Counted from the stretch's first letter, positions 11,651 through 24,962 are shown. The stretch is DNA of 64,000 nucleotides from Sebastes aleutianus (GCA_916700875.1 CAKAKS010000001.1:17202461-17266460); one strand, 5' to 3'. Notes: generated by a model from the letters alone, not told the origin. Numbers and translations are program-made.

Positions 11651-12178
11651 ATAGTTTGATTTCTTACGAAAAGTTATGCCTCATTTTTCATGAATTTTCC
11701 TACGAAGGTCCAGCAACACGTAACTCCGGAAGTGACGTAACTTAGGTACTGACATTACATGACAAAAACTACTTCGTTAGGTTTAGGAAAAGATCATTGT
11801 TTGGGTTAAACTAACTCCAGAAGTGGAGTAACTTAAGTACGGAAGTTACGTGACAAAAACTACTTGGTTAGGTTTAGGAAAAGATCATGGTTTGGATTAA
11901 TATAACACCAGAAGTGGCTTAATTTAAGCACAGGAGTTACGTGACAAATAAATCAACGTTGAATATGGTTTCACACGAGGTACGAAGCGATCTCCTGGGC
12001 CAAAAGCCGGTACTTTTTAACCCACCCATCCACCCGGACCTCCTCCCTATACTGCGTTTGTTGCTCTTTATACTTCCTGGTTCACGATTATGTGGATTAC
12101 ATACAAACTAATGTACAAATTACAGTGCATTACGTTTTCGTACACATAGCTATGAAGGGTTTATGAGAATAGCCTGCA
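11651..12178 (+). mobile_element. Repeat family B, copy 1 with 91-bp tandem array
   Basis: The reverse complement of 24339-24962 follows the same order of segments: TTTTCCTACGAAGGTCCAGC, a tandem array, GGTTTCACACGAGGTACGA..., CCACCCATCCACCCGGACCTC, then ACTTCCTGGTTCACGA and a TATGAGAATAGCCTGCATGC terminus. The terminal ATTCTCAT motif (reverse complement) occurs at both ends of the 24-kb copy, consistent with a DNA-transposon-type element. It has no open frame of note. The left boundary is approximate. Confidence 0.8.
11721..11947 (+). repeat. 91-bp tandem repeat, about 2.5 units
   Basis: Units start TAACTCCGGAAGTG at 11721, TAACTCCAGAAGTG at 11812 and TAACACCAGAAGTG at 11903, so the period is exactly 91 bp. 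Each complete unit contains GGTTAGGTTTAGGAAAAGATC (first base varies). The array is internal to family B, and decayed units also occur near 24590-24780 and 38690-38740. Confidence 0.9.
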
Positions 12179-13310
12179 TGCTAACAAGGTGTTTTAGAAT
12201 CTTAAAACTTGGAAGTTATTATTATTGGTGACAGAAATCCTATTAGGCTTACACACAATTTTGCATGTTTTTTCTTATCCTCCTTACGTCAGATGTATTC
12301 TTTACCTCAGTATTTTGTGTGATATAAATACATAGCATTGACTTCAAGGCATTATACTATGTAATCAGATGTGCAACTCCACAGATGCACAGTAAAAGTT
12401 ACAGATGAAAGCCATGTAGTTGTGGCTATTAGCTTTAGAAGAGATGACACAAACAACATTTCAGAGAGACTGTGAGAGTGTTGCCCCATTAGGAATGTAG
12501 GCTTGCTTTCATGATGAAAATACTCACATGAAACATGTCTTACATGCATTGTGCTCATGTTCAAACAGCCAACTGTACTCAAGATTTCACATTTTTTTGT
12601 TGAAAATTCAAGATACTATGAATAATCTTTTTTTCTATCTCTTGGTGTATCTAAGCCAATACTTATCACTGAGAGAACATTTATACCCCATCTGTTTAAC
12701 TCTGCAATGTTATCTTTATGGAAAGCAGGCTGTGAGCCTTGCGTTGCCTGGAAGCACATGTGGGATGAGATAGGAGACGGATACAAGAAGATGGGAGACA
12801 ACACAGTGCACAGAGCACTGAAGCAAAAAAGCGGCAAGGGAATATGTCAAGAAATCAAAGCCCAGACAAGTTGAAGGGGAGAGGATTCAGATGCGCAAAC
12901 ATACACTGTGTTTTTCTCAGACCTGGAGGTGGAAGAGCGCAGCTCAAATCAAAATCCACTTAGCTATTTTCAAACCTGGGTCTGCTCTCAATGTAAAATA
13001 GTTTTTCACAACACCTTGTTCTGCCTCAAAGTGGGACGGCCGAGCCTGTAACTGACCCACTTGTGTAAACCTGCGATGTTAACTCTAAAAGGCATACACA
13101 TGCATGTCCCACCAAAGATGGAAAAAAATCATATTAGAACACAAGCCACAGTTTGATAAACATGTCATTTGAAAATGTGCAGATATCAGAATTTGGAAAA
13201 AGACTTTTTGATGGGAGACTTTTTTTTTTTTACGTTCAAAGAACCTCATAATTGTTTCTATTCAAATAGCACCACTGTGTATTGTAGTTTTTTTCACAAC
13301 TAGTCTACAC
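12179..13310. other. Non-coding interval
   Basis: No feature recognised apart from a T-run near 13210-13221. Confidence 0.6.
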
Positions 13311-14009
13311 CATAGACTGTATATATAGATGGACGACCCATCTCCACTTCCTCCCACTGTACAAAAGTGAAACCAAATCATAGCTGCCATCTTGAGATTT
13401 TGACGTCATTTGGAGCCAGAATCTGTGCAGTAGTGATTGGGCGGGTACAGCCACGGTATCAAGGTCCCGCCCACACACTTGCCCGTGCCAATCACGAGCC
13501 AAGCGTGAGCCACCTAGCTGCTACGTTAGCACCATGGAAGCTGTTCGTCTAGAACAACACAAACATATTAGCTCTATGACTACATTTATGATCAAATTGA
13601 CAGATGTTCTATTACAAAGACTCGTGACGGTTATGGAAAGTTAAAGTTACATCTCCTCTCTCGTACATTTCCTGAGCCTTCAACTCCGCGACTAATTCAC
13701 TCATAGCAGCTGTCAATCATGACGTCTAACCCCTTTTTTATAGCATCAAATAACGAATTAAAACCAAACTTATCAGAACAGAAAAATTAACACTTGAGCA
13801 TATATCGGCATGACAAGAACTACCTAAAATGATAAAAAAATAAATGTATTTGACGTGTACTATGACTTTTTAGTTTGGCCCATCCACTAACATGGAGGGG
13901 GCGGGCTTTATGACCAATATATTGCAGCCAGCCACCAGGGGGCGATCTAGAAGTTTTGGCTTCATTTTTGGCGAGCTGTCATGTCGTTCATCTTTATCTA
14001 CAGTCCATG
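13311..14009 (+). mobile_element. MITE family C, copy 1 (complete, about 700 bp)
   Basis: The inverted termini are CATAGACTGTATATATAGAT at the left and, in reverse complement, CATGGACTGTAGATAAAGAT at the right, each followed by GGACGAC/GAACGAC. From about 13430 the body matches 50345-50885 in the same orientation, including GGTATCAAGGTCCCGCCCAC, ATGATCAAATTGACA, TGTATTTGACGTGTACT and GCCAGCCACCAGGGGGCGA. Non-autonomous; no coding sequence. Confidence 0.88.
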
Positions 14010-14720
14010 TTTTATATGATATAATAGGACCCAAACTGTATTGGTTCTCTGTTTTGGACATGATATGAATTTCTCTCTGAATTAATGGTGTTGGGATAAC
14101 TATGAGGGATCTGGACCTGTATTCCAAGAGATATGTCATTTTTGCAGCTCCTTCCATAGCATTATAAAGCATTTAGCAAAGCATTTCAGGCAAAATCACA
14201 AATCTTATTCTGATTATCTTTTTACAACTTTAAGTTATTATCCAATGAACTCCAAAGCATGAGTTCACAGCCTCTTCTGGCGACCAGCGATCATTGTAAC
14301 AGAAGAATATTTAAACTACCTTAGTTACCTGTTCAGTCTCTTTAGTGTCATTGCAGTAAATGCTGCTTTGCCCCACTGCCATCAGTGTCAAGCCCAAAGC
14401 CACATCTCCCCATGGGGAGGATCTTTGCATGATTTCAACAATGGCGCTGGTGCCTAAGACGTTTGAATTATTAAACTCAAACATCTGCATTGTTGTTTAC
14501 TTGTTTTCTCTCTCCTGATTGAACGCACATCTGCGAGAAATGTATCTTCTCCTAATGTTTTGTTTTCCATATCTTTTTGTTTGTGTGTAGCTTTTCTTTG
14601 ATTTTGGACTCTGGATTCTTCATTGAGAATTCCCCAATGCCAACCGAGGTCTTGTATAAAAATATTAATTTGATGACAAAGACAACACATGAACTGATGA
14701 GGGGATTCAGGACTTGTCCC
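14010..14720. other. Non-coding interval
   Basis: No repeat match within the window and no coding signal that I can support. Confidence 0.6.
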
Positions 14721-14985
14721 CAATTTCAATTTCTAATTTCAATTCAATTCGATTTATTTTTATACTGCATCAAATCATAACAAAAGTTATCTCAAGATGC
14801 TTGTCATATAAAGCAGGTCTAGACTGTACTCTATAATTTAGAGACCCAACAAGAGATCCCCATGAGCATGCATTGTTATGCGACAATGGCAAAAAAAAAA
14901 AACCTTCAAATGGGTAAAACCTTGGGCAGAACCCGGCTCTGGGTGGGCCGCCATCTGCCTCGACCGGATGGCTTAAGGGGAATGT
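14721..14985 (-). mobile_element. LINE/SINE-type 3' end, minus strand
   Basis: Read on the minus strand, it runs from CCGGTCGAGGCAGATGGCGG-like sequence, through TTGAGATAACTTTTGTTATG, to an ATAAATCGAATTGAATTGAA tail with a degenerating AATTTC repeat. This matches my memory of a very common fish repeat whose 3' end reads ...TATATAAATAAAATTGAATTG. There is no reverse-transcriptase segment, only the tail, so the parent family is not certain. Confidence 0.72.
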
Positions 14986-17394
14986 CTGTCTCGGGCAGCA
15001 GCAAAGTTGTTCAAACTATTTGTTTTCCCCTAAATAAATACTTTATGTATCACATAAAATGCAGCAAGCTGGTGGCTCTGGCTGCACATTAGTTATTTTC
15101 ATAATGGGTTCAGTTTGATGATTGCGATTTTATAAAATTGTGTGCCATTTGATTCATTTATGTTTTGGATTTTATATATTCTTAAACGGCACAATAGGCC
15201 TTCTTACTGTTAGGGGCTATTTTAGAAAATACTGATAAAAACACTCACAGTGTTAAGTTTTCAGGGTGTGATTGGCAGGAAGCAACAAACAAATTTGCTG
15301 TAATGAATTATAAGTTGTCACGCAGCACGTCTTGCACCTGAACCACACTTTTTCTCTTGTTTTCTTATATTTATAGAAAGCAATTAGACGCCGTGACTCC
15401 TGAATCAATCATGTATCACTGCTCCTCACAGATACTGTCAAATATCATTTCGATGGTCGCACTGATAAACAATAGGGGATGCGAAGGTCGGCGACATTCC
15501 GCAGAGCACATATACAATTAAGAAGCACAGACAAGTATTAGCGCTCGCTTAAATGAAAGTTATCTTTGCAATTACTCTGCACTTGCTTATCTCGGATGAT
15601 ATTGGCACATGGCAGCACAGAATAACGATGAGACGAGATGACATTTGGCTATCCTTGTTTTGTCCTTTGCGCACTTCAATAAAAATGTAAACAATGTTTA
15701 CAGTTTGTCCTTAAAGGCCGAAAACTCCTGACACAACAGTATTATAATTTACATAGATGGATGGCAGGGGACAGCATGCCACATTTGATTATTTAATTGA
15801 AAGAAAAAAGACAAAAAAACAACAACATTGTGATAAAACGCACTTGTTACAAGACTGATATTTGGCCTTCAGGCATTCTAGTGACAGAGCCTGTCAACCG
15901 AATCACATCTCCATCATCATCACTATTTTCGTCCTTTAATAATCCCATGACAATTGTTATTGGCCCTTATCCCGATGCTTGAAGGTGTGTTCCAAACTGA
16001 ATGTAAAGCTCCATAGTGATGCACAAGGACACCAGTCCAAAGGTTTAGCAGCAAAGGACAATCTATCATGGGACTGCAGAGCACCTGCTGGGACCCAGAT
16101 GTGCTCTGGCACTTTTTTACAGGGTGGCTGGCGGAGCGCACCCCGAGGGACTCAGCCTACAGCTGTGACAGTGGCTACAGTGCGTCTGGCTGATCTGCAC
16201 ATCCGAGCCCTTCCCTGCTGGTTTACATACAGATGTGCCGAAGCCAGTCTGGAGCGCTGATGCGTGTGTCTCAGCTTTATGAATATAATATACATGTAGG
16301 AGGATGGAAATCTCAAGAGCGTGGCAAAATAGAGAGGGCGGCATCAGACTGGAGCACAGTGTCAGACGCTGAGTAGCAGCTGGCTGCCGATAGGTAATTC
16401 TCCGTCCAGCTACAGCCGGCTATATGCAGCTACAATAGTGTAGAAATGAATGAGCTCTGCTGCCACTCATGAAGCGTTTTGCTGCTACTGATGAGTCAGT
16501 TCCGTCACACGTGTATATATACAATTGAAACAGGATTAAATTTGTCACTTTTAGAAATATGTTTCAGATTATGCTGTTAATAAAAGTTAAGGATTAGCAT
16601 ATGAAGTTTCCAAAGAAAACAGCATCTATTTTTAAAAATTAAAAAAGCTTCACATATATTTGTTTAGTAGAATCTTCTAGCAATCTGTTCACACAAGCTA
16701 GAAAACAGGCCGGAGTGCTAAATCATTGTAGATGTACATACTTTTTATGATTACAGCCAATTACCACGAAGCGTGTACTATGCTGTTGCAAATACTACCA
16801 TGCTGCAGGATGTTGTTTATCCTGTTTATTGCAGACAGCATGGGTGTAAGTGAGTCACTGGAGGGGAGGTATTTGCAGAACCTTTGCCAGGTCATAAAAC
16901 CTAATGTTTGTCCCCAGAAAGACAGAAGCACGGGAGCAGAAAGAGTTTCTCTGAGGAACAATGCCTCGCTGATTCAATTTTTTTTTTCTTGTGGATGGTC
17001 ACTGTTGCTGCCTACAGTGTCCCATTTATTGGCTTTCTATGGAGTCTTCAAGTGTTTGTCTGTTTGTGCATGCAGCCTGATGCGTCTTCTGTGCTTCTTC
17101 GTGGCCACCATATGTGTATCTGAATGTTGTACTTGATTTTTGTTTGAAGAATTGATTGAAATGTGCGATTTGATGTTTTTATCTGATGGTCTTATACAGG
17201 CATCTGCTCCAGTCTTTGTTCGATTGGTGATTAAAAATAGCTCCTCAAGGGGGTGGATTTGTCAAAAGTAGTGTGCCAGAATCTTAATTCTCAATTATAG
17301 ACTTTTACCAGATGGGAGGTTTGAGTCTTTGTTGCTTATTTTGATTGGCACAGAAATGTCATCTTTGCAGGTGGACGTATTACAGACTATGAAC
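14986..17394. other. Non-coding interval
   Basis: A stretch at about 16070-16260 is richer in G+C than its surroundings, but neither strand gives a recognisable protein. The 134-codon plus-strand frame at 16732-17136 is Cys/Leu/Phe-rich with a T-run through it and no family resemblance. Confidence 0.55.
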
Positions 17395-17720
17395 TGTACT
17401 ATGTACTTTGACTGTGTATAAGAAATGGACCTGTCACCATTTGTGGGCTCCCATTTTGAAGACTTGAGTTCAGCATTTTGGCTGTTGCCATCTTGGTTTT
17501 TGCAACCAGAAGTGGTATGAGAGGGTGGAGTTAAGTACAACCGAACGCTGAATGAGACATTTTTTGGGCGACCGAAATGTTATAATTAACTTTCATGAAC
17601 TGAAAAGACACTGTGAAAGGGTTAAAGTTGTAAGATGAAAACACAGACAACTCCCAAACCAGACAACGCCGTGCTAGCAACCTGTCAATCACAAGATTTA
17701 TCCCTGTGCAACTGCTGTTA
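17395..17720 (+). mobile_element. MITE family D, truncated copy
   Basis: It starts near GACTGTGTATAAGAAATGGAC and matches the first two thirds of the copy at 17906 (GTTGCCATCTTGGTTTTTGC, TTAACTTTCATGAACTGAAA, CACTGTGAAAGGGTTAAAGT). It stops around the CTGTCAATCACAAGAT motif. Same orientation as the next copy, about 500 bp away. Confidence 0.82.
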
Positions 17721-17850
17721 TTGACCACATCTTTAAGGCAGCATTTCATTCTAAATGACTGCAGTTTGAATTTACTTTGCTTACAAGATTGCCCATAGCC
17801 TGCCCTAGTTGCATTATACTAAGACATATTGCAGTTAGACCATGCTGATT

Positions 17851-17866
17851 AAAAAAAAAAAAAAAA
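17851..17866 (+). repeat. Poly-A run
   Basis: Sixteen consecutive A residues between the two family D copies. Confidence 0.95.
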
Positions 17867-17905
17867 GCCATAGTTTAACCTCAAGAATATTTTTGCTTAA
17901 AACCC

Positions 17906-18425
17906 AAAGACTGTATATAAGAAGTGGACATAGTCACTTATGGCCTATCGTTTTGAAGCCTCGAGTTTGGCATTTTGTCTGTTGCCATCTTGTTTTTTGC
18001 AATCAGACACTGAATAAGAGATTTTTAGGCAACCAAAATGTTACAATTAACTTTCATGAACTGAAAACACACTGTGAAAGGGTTAAAGTTCTAAGACGAA
18101 AACGATCTGTTAATCACAAGATAGCCACGCCCTAAATCATACCCTGCTTTATGGTCTATTTGACTTTAAATCGGACCATAATTTACTAAAGGAACATCAT
18201 GCTGTATTGAAGAAGAATGGAAACTAGCGATTGAGACCATAAATTCATGTTTACAATGTTTGCTGAGGTAATAATTCAAGTGAGAAGTAGGGTCATTTTC
18301 TCATAGACTTCTATACAATCAGACTTCTTTTTGCAACCAGAGGAGTCGCCCCCTGCTGGCGATTAGAATGATTGCAAGTTTAAGGCACTTCTGCATTGGC
18401 TTCACTTTTCAGACCCGGAGGTTTC
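17906..18425 (+). mobile_element. MITE family D, near full-length, plus orientation
   Basis: Matches the reverse complement of 6045-6622 almost end to end, from AGACTGTATATAAGAAGTGG, through TTTTTTGCAATCAGA, TTTATGGTCTATTTGACT and GGACCATAATTTACTAAAGG, to GCATTGGCTTCACTTTTCAG. No protein is encoded. Confidence 0.85.
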
Positions 18426-20621
18426 AAGCTGACTGTAGCTGACCTGAAGACAGCAGAAGAAAACTGACAAAAAAATCAAATGCATCCAAAAGAACAAACT
18501 GCAAAACAGATCTGCCAGACTGCCATTTAATCCCCTGGTGATTGTGGTAAAAAAAAAAAAAAAGAAGCTTATAGCCAGAGAATGTGGAGAACGATACATA
18601 ACCTGTCACATGAAGGCAAATGGCCTCGAAGCCTCGAAATAACCAACCAAATGCTGTCATTTGTCGAGTATCTTGCCAGCAGCGGCCCAGAGGCTCAGAC
18701 TGTGTAAAACAGACATTTGCCCAGAGGCCTTTTTCTTGTTTTTTCTTTTTTTTTTTTTTTTTTTGATTTTTTTTTTTTCTAATTTATGTTCTGGAATGTA
18801 CCACTACCTTCACACCTGGTATCCCGCTGCATGTTCTGAAGGCATCTGCTTCCGTTAGAAACCAGGGCAAGATGAGCGCAATGAAAGATGACCTCAAATT
18901 CTGTGATGCTGAGGACTCTATACAACGTCTGGTTACAGTTTTCCTGCCTTCTGCATTTTGCAAAGGCGTTGAAATGTCTAAAAAAAGAATACAGACAAAC
19001 CCCACAAACACACAATAAATAAAAAGTAGAAACTGACCTGCATATACAACAAAAAGAGATTCCAAAAATGTTCCTGAGGCCTGTCACGTCTTTGCTGGCG
19101 TCCTACTTATTGTGGCACAGGCTACTTTTCTTTCTCTATTAGTGGACATAAGCCCAACAATACATCTGCAAACCAGTTCAGACACTACAGTATGGGTACA
19201 ATAATATACTCTATTTCCCAACTGTTTCACAACTACAAACCAGGTACTTCATCACATTACATTCATTAGTTTCTTCCCAAATTTGATAAAAGACCAGTAG
19301 TCATAAATATTCGCATATCATAGACAAGCAATTCAAAAGTTGTTTTAAAGTGTGTCTGGACTGCCTCTTGTCCTCACTAAACATTTTTTTTTACTCTTGT
19401 AAATGTATAGACCCTTAATGATATAGACTAGTTGTACAAAGTTCACATTTTCAATCAACTTCATTTATTCGTTTCACAGTTTTCTCTGTAATTTGCTGAT
19501 TTGCGGACAAAGAAGTTGATTATTTAGCTTTTTTCACTTCATCTTCAGTATCAAGAGCTGTTTTAGAAAATTGCTCAAGTGAAAGTGCACTGAAACATGT
19601 ACTGTAAGTCCATGCTTAATGTTTAACAAAGAGCCAATTACCCCTGAGCAAGTGGTTTTAATTGGATTATCACACCAAAGTTTGGGGATTATCCATTTTT
19701 AATCAGAGCATTTGAAGTGCATTTAATTTAGGTGGAGATATCGCCACAGTTTTTTTTTTACGTTTCTTTCATTTATATGTATTAGTCTCACTCTGAAAAC
19801 CATTAGTCTGTCAGTCATACCTAAAACAAAATATATTGTACAGATATTAATCCACCAAGACCTCCTCCCTGAGACTCACATGGTGGTATTTTACCTCCCG
19901 TTCTTCTGAAAAATAATTACATTTGGGCAAATTGTCTCTATAGGTGTTTCACTTAACTTTAAGTGACTGTCACGGTGTTTGTGTGACCGCTTTTCTTTGG
20001 GTCATCATAATTAGAAATGCGTCCCCTTACCTGGCTGTGAACCTCGAGCCACTTCAACACTTATTTCTGCCCCGGTGACACATTATCTGGCTGGGTGTGC
20101 ATGTGCTCACATGAGCAATTATAACAGCTATGAGGGTGCCTTGGTTTCTGTGTCTGGTGTTAATTATGTGTTGTCTTGTACTACAGAGAGAGCCAGACAG
20201 AGCTCAAGTGTTACTGGAGGGTAATCTATTTATTGCTGATTTGTGTCACTAGGGCTGAGAAGCAAGCTGTGATGGCAGCTTTTCTTCTCGCAAAAGTGAA
20301 ACAAGAACCTTAAACTTATTTATAAATGTATGCGTGGGCATTTCATTTTTAAAGGGTATCATTATAGTTGCTATTTTGTACGTTGAATGTGGCATTTTCT
20401 TTTTTCTACAAACACTTGGAAGAGAAAGCCAATTGGATAGTGTCCAACAATAACCTGATGGAGGAGAAGGAAAGAGAAAATAAACAAAGTGTGAATTCTA
20501 GCATACTGTAAGTGGCAGTGGGTAACGTCACACTTTACACTTCTGTTAATTTAAGCACTGAAACACACCTCTAAGCCGCATACGTTCCTTCATTTCCTTC
20601 ACAGGCTTATTCTTATTCAAG
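18426..20621. other. Non-coding interval with long T-rich tract
   Basis: A T-rich tract occupies 18731-18779, and an A-run lies near 18549-18562. The open frames around them are driven by these tracts. No named repeat. Confidence 0.6.
18731..18779 (+). repeat. T-rich low-complexity tract
   Basis: About 49 bases almost entirely T, broken by single C, G and A residues. Confidence 0.95.
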
Positions 20622-20868
20622 GTCTGGCAGGTGAGGGGGTTGAGTTAGGCTCCAAGCATGCACAGGGCAGAAGGTAAGGACACATCCCTGACATACACTG
20701 AACAGGTTGCCAGTCCATCACAGGATTTATACATCGGCTGACACGTAAGGACAAGTGGGAGTGCACCTGAGCTGCATGGGAAGAAACCAAGAAAGCGCAG
20801 TGAGTAGCAAAGCTGTGGTCTGAACCGAGGAAGTTTAGCCCTTTTCCATATTGTTGGTGTGCCACCCT
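20622..20868 (-). mobile_element. Degenerate tRNA-like SINE-type repeat, minus strand
   Basis: The minus-strand reading starts GGTGGCACACCAAC, has a box-B-like GGTTCAGACC, then CTTTCTTGG...CTTCCCATGCAGCTC, and later CCTGTGATGGACTGGCAACC and CCTTCTGCCCT. These fall in the order of the common fish repeat whose head is better preserved at 58462. Strongly diverged. Confidence 0.7.
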
Positions 20869-23800
20869 GTGAGGGAGTTGCAAACCATCCCCTACATTAA
20901 AATGGAAAAACACACACATGTGAATTGACTGTTTCAAGAAAATGGACTAGCACAGGAAGTTCAGGTTCTTACCCTTACAAAGAAGAGGTTTGTTCAAGTG
21001 TGCTATTAGTGCTTCTTTTAAACTTGAAATAAGAGAGTATGCTTTCAGTCTACTTTTTCATGTACTTCAGCAGAGATATACTAAAGAGTGTATGATAGTC
21101 AAAACCTGTGGCCCACACAAGGCAATCTTGGAATTGGACTTTCCTCACGATAATGGTGATATCTGTTGTCTTCCCTTTTTGTCATCACTATATCTGGAAA
21201 ATGATCACAAGGTATACTTGGTTTGTTAGTAGTAAATAAGAAAAACAGGCGAACAAACTAAGAAATAGTCAATGCACTTCAGCTACACAATTAATCTGCA
21301 TCTAAGAGATCTAAAAACCAGCACTTAAGAATACTAAGAGATGGCTGAGGTCAGCGATAATGGCACTGGATGAACTTGCCAAGCTACAGCATCCAAAATT
21401 AACTTTTTTTGGCTCACATGCCAAGAGCTGGTAAACTAGAAATGCTATGCCAGGAATACTGGCCAAAAAGATTCAATGTTAATTTAATATTTGCATATTT
21501 GTCATTAATAATGAAGCCAAATACAAGTCAATAAAACCAAGGCACTCAAACGTCCCTGCCTCAGTTCACGGCCAGACTGGCAGCTGACTCTTTTTTTTTT
21601 CCTCCTTTCAGACATATTTTAACTGCACTTAGCATTTTGTGTTTCAGACCAATTACCACTTTTCCACTCATCTTCATCTATTGCCACTTTGAATGCCACT
21701 GCTACACGGCACAACTGCTCTTTAATAGCCACAAATATCCTGGAGTTTGCAGCGAAGATACCAATTCCTGGCATCTGTTTGGAAAAATTAACAACCAAAC
21801 TATTTCTAAGAGCTGGACATGTGTTAGTCTTCTTCAATATTTCATGTTTCCGACTGTAGGATTCTTTTCTTCTTTCTAATTGGACTCTCAGTGAGGCAGT
21901 GACTGTGGAATCAGGTTTAGAAGGGAGTTGTCAAAATCTTTGATACGATGGCTCAAAGTCAGCTAACCATACAGCTGAAGTGGGCTTTAATAAGGTCTCC
22001 TATTACAAGAAAGAAAAAATGTTGATTCTCCTCTCTGTGTTTGAAACGACAAAGTAACTGTTACTTTTTTAACATTGTCTGTATATGACTAATAGTGAGG
22101 CAAAAAATAAAATGTTGTAAAGTAGGATTATATTGAGACAATGTGTCATTTGTCAAGAAAAAGTTTGGCTCGAAAAAGATCTAAAACAAACATTAAAGTG
22201 ACACTGACATCAAAGGGGCATCATTAAAGGCCATGGATGCTATTTCATCAAATATCATCCATAAAGTGGGCAGGCGTCTTTAAACGTATCACTTTCAACG
22301 CTGTCATCATCGTGACCTTATCCGGTTTAATCACAATAAAACAATAGTGTCTTTGAAGAGTAAACAAGCTGTGGAATACATCAAGTTTTTTTTTTTATGT
22401 ATAAATAATGCGAGAAAAATAGACTTTTAAAGGAAATAAATAAATAATGTTGTAAAAACGCAATACTTTCATCCATCCTTGAGCAACGGCATTGCATATA
22501 AAAAGCCTGCCATTATACGCCAGCGAGAATTCTTCAAATGGATTGAGAAGCGCAAAAACGTATTGTTCTTGCTGCCATTTTAATGGCAAATTTACTCACA
22601 ACTTTACCAACAACCAGAGAGAGAAAGAGAGGACATAAAAGTGAAAGCTGCTTTGTTTCACAGGCTGCTGCTCTCGTGGGTTTACCGAGACATACGGTTA
22701 CTGCTTCTTGTCTGCTGGAATCTTCTGTGTGGGCCTCCATCATTATAGCTGACATGTGATATGAAACAAGCAAAATGGTTTGTACTATTTTTTTTTATCT
22801 AGTGAGTAGAGAATGTAAGATTAAAACCCGTATTCAGATGCGACTGATGGCGCGGACCCTGTGTTCATAATTGCTGTTTGCTGTGAGCAGTGAACACGGT
22901 ACATGTTTATTGGAGATCACAATGCATTGTATCATATCAGACAGATTCTCTTGTGAAACCTTGTATTTGCAGTCTGAGTCGGACAATCACAACGCTAAAT
23001 GCTTTGCTGTAAAGAAAAACAAAGCTAGTGAGAGATTAATGCTGCCAGAGAAAACAAATGATCCCTTTCTTTTTCTTTTTGCATTATCGCTTGCCTCAGA
23101 ATAAACCTCGGTGCCACACCTGACCTTAAGACTAACTTTTCACTTTCAAATTAAATTGAAATCTATCAGACGGCAGCATCAGAAACCATGGGAAATATGA
23201 TCACTGGATCCAGTTATTCTTATAATGCTCAGGATAAAATGTCAATGGGCATTAGCTAATTTCATCAGTGATGCTTTTTATTAAATTCTTTTAAAAGCCA
23301 TTCTGGTTCCCTTGCCAAAGATGTCATATTAATTTAAGGCTGGAGACCTTGAAAGAAGGATAACCTAATTTGTACATTAATATGGTAAGTCCGTGGTACA
23401 TTTGGAGGGAATTTAAAGCACACACAGCAAAATATTGCCTCTGATAGAGAGATACTCAATGGCAGGGTAATGCTTTTAAAGTCACAAAAGGTGCGCCTAT
23501 TTCATTTTTAGAGCATTTATTTCTTTTGAATGGCAATTAAACAATAAAAAATACATTGGTTTCTCTCTGTTTGGTAATAACACAATGTGTTTCTTTGGGA
23601 CTATACTGGGCTGCAGAACATGACATAAGTGCTTGTGTCTTCTTGTAATACTTCTGTGGATCTCAAGACTTCATAAATACAACTTGTAGGTATTGTTAGG
23701 CCTGGAACTGTCATTGTATATCCCACATGGTTGACATATCTCACCAACGCTGCAGAAAAGCCTTGGCATCAGACAAACACTCTGTAACCTTGAGACGCAG

Positions 23801-24338
23801 CAGCTTATAGTGTCTTCTTGTATGCGTGCAGCCATATTCATTGCTATAGGTTCCCTATGAAAAGCAAGATGAGATAGAATAAAAGACTTTTGCTTGTTCC
23901 CACTCACTTCCTCAGCGCTCCTCTGTTTGCACGGTTTCCGTGGTAACAAGTGTAGTGTTTCGCTCGTCCCGATTTCCACTGCCTGAGATCATGCACCAAA
24001 CTAGTAAAGAATTTTTTGAAGACTTGTGAAGTTATGTAATTCAGAGCAGTATGCTGTTTGATCAAGCGGTTGTATTGTTATATCACCTTCCAGCATACAG
24101 CCAAACTTGACACGATGGCAACTGGTAACATTTTGTGAGCACCAGCAACACCAACAGCAGCTGATACGATTATGTAATCACCTCTTGAAGTATCGTTCAA
24201 ATTATTTACACTATCAGGAGCGATGGTTTAATATGCGGACCAATTAGATCATGTCAAAGTTTCTGCTTGCAGTTATTGCAAAATATACTACATGAGCTTA
24301 TGTGTTCCAGTAGCATTGTCAAATATATGTACGTATTC
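20869..24338. other. Non-coding interval, largely single-copy
   Basis: No repeat shared with the rest of the window and no supported coding sequence. AT-rich blocks such as 23230-23350 resemble developmental conserved non-coding DNA in texture only; this cannot be judged from one genome. Confidence 0.5.
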
Positions 24339-24962
24339 AGGCTGTTTTCATACACCATTCGTAGCTATACTTATAAAAAGTAACGCACTGTAATTGGTGT
24401 ATATGTTACAAAATCAATTCAAATGTAGTTTCACAAATTCGTGAATCAGGAAGTATAAAGAACAACAAATGCTAGGGACGAGGTCGGGGTGGATGGGTGG
24501 GTCCAAAAACACCAGACTTTCGCCCAGGAGACCGCTGTTTGTACCCCGTGTGAAACCAGAAGTCAACGTTGTCACTTCCGTTCTTGAGTTACGTCACTTC
24601 TGCAGTTATTTTAATCAGAATCGCGATCTTTTCTTAAACCTAACTAGTTTTTGTAACATAACTTCCCTACTTAAGCTGCTCCACTTCTGAAGTTATTTTA
24701 ACCCAAACCACAACCGTTTCCTAGTTTTGTTGCCAGATCCTATCCAAGTAGTTTTGTTGCCTAAACCTAACAGGAAAAGTCTCCTGTGAAGATTGAAGTT
24801 TATTTTGAAAAGACTGTGTGCATGTAACGAGCATAAATTGACACGTGCATCACATGTTGCTTGACATTCGTAGGAAAACGCACAACAAAGGAGCAAAGGA
24901 GGAATCATTTTTGATAGATATCATACAAACCGTTGCATGAGAATGCGTTGCATAGTATGCAC
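24339..24962 (-). mobile_element. Repeat family B, copy 2, minus orientation
   Basis: Reverse complement of the 12-kb copy. CAGGCTGTTTTCATA at the left corresponds to that copy's right end. The sequence then passes through GGAAGTATAAAGAACAACAAA, GGGTGGATGGGTGGG, GTGTGAAACCAGAAGTCAACG, and two decayed tandem units with TTAAACCTAACTAG and TAAACCTAACAGG. It ends in a TGCATGAGAATGCGTTGCAT terminus. No protein. Confidence 0.82.

Noticed and set aside
16732..17136. 134-codon plus-strand frame with hydrophobic segments
   Set aside because: Cys/Phe/Leu richness comes from T-rich DNA including a T-run; not a credible membrane protein.
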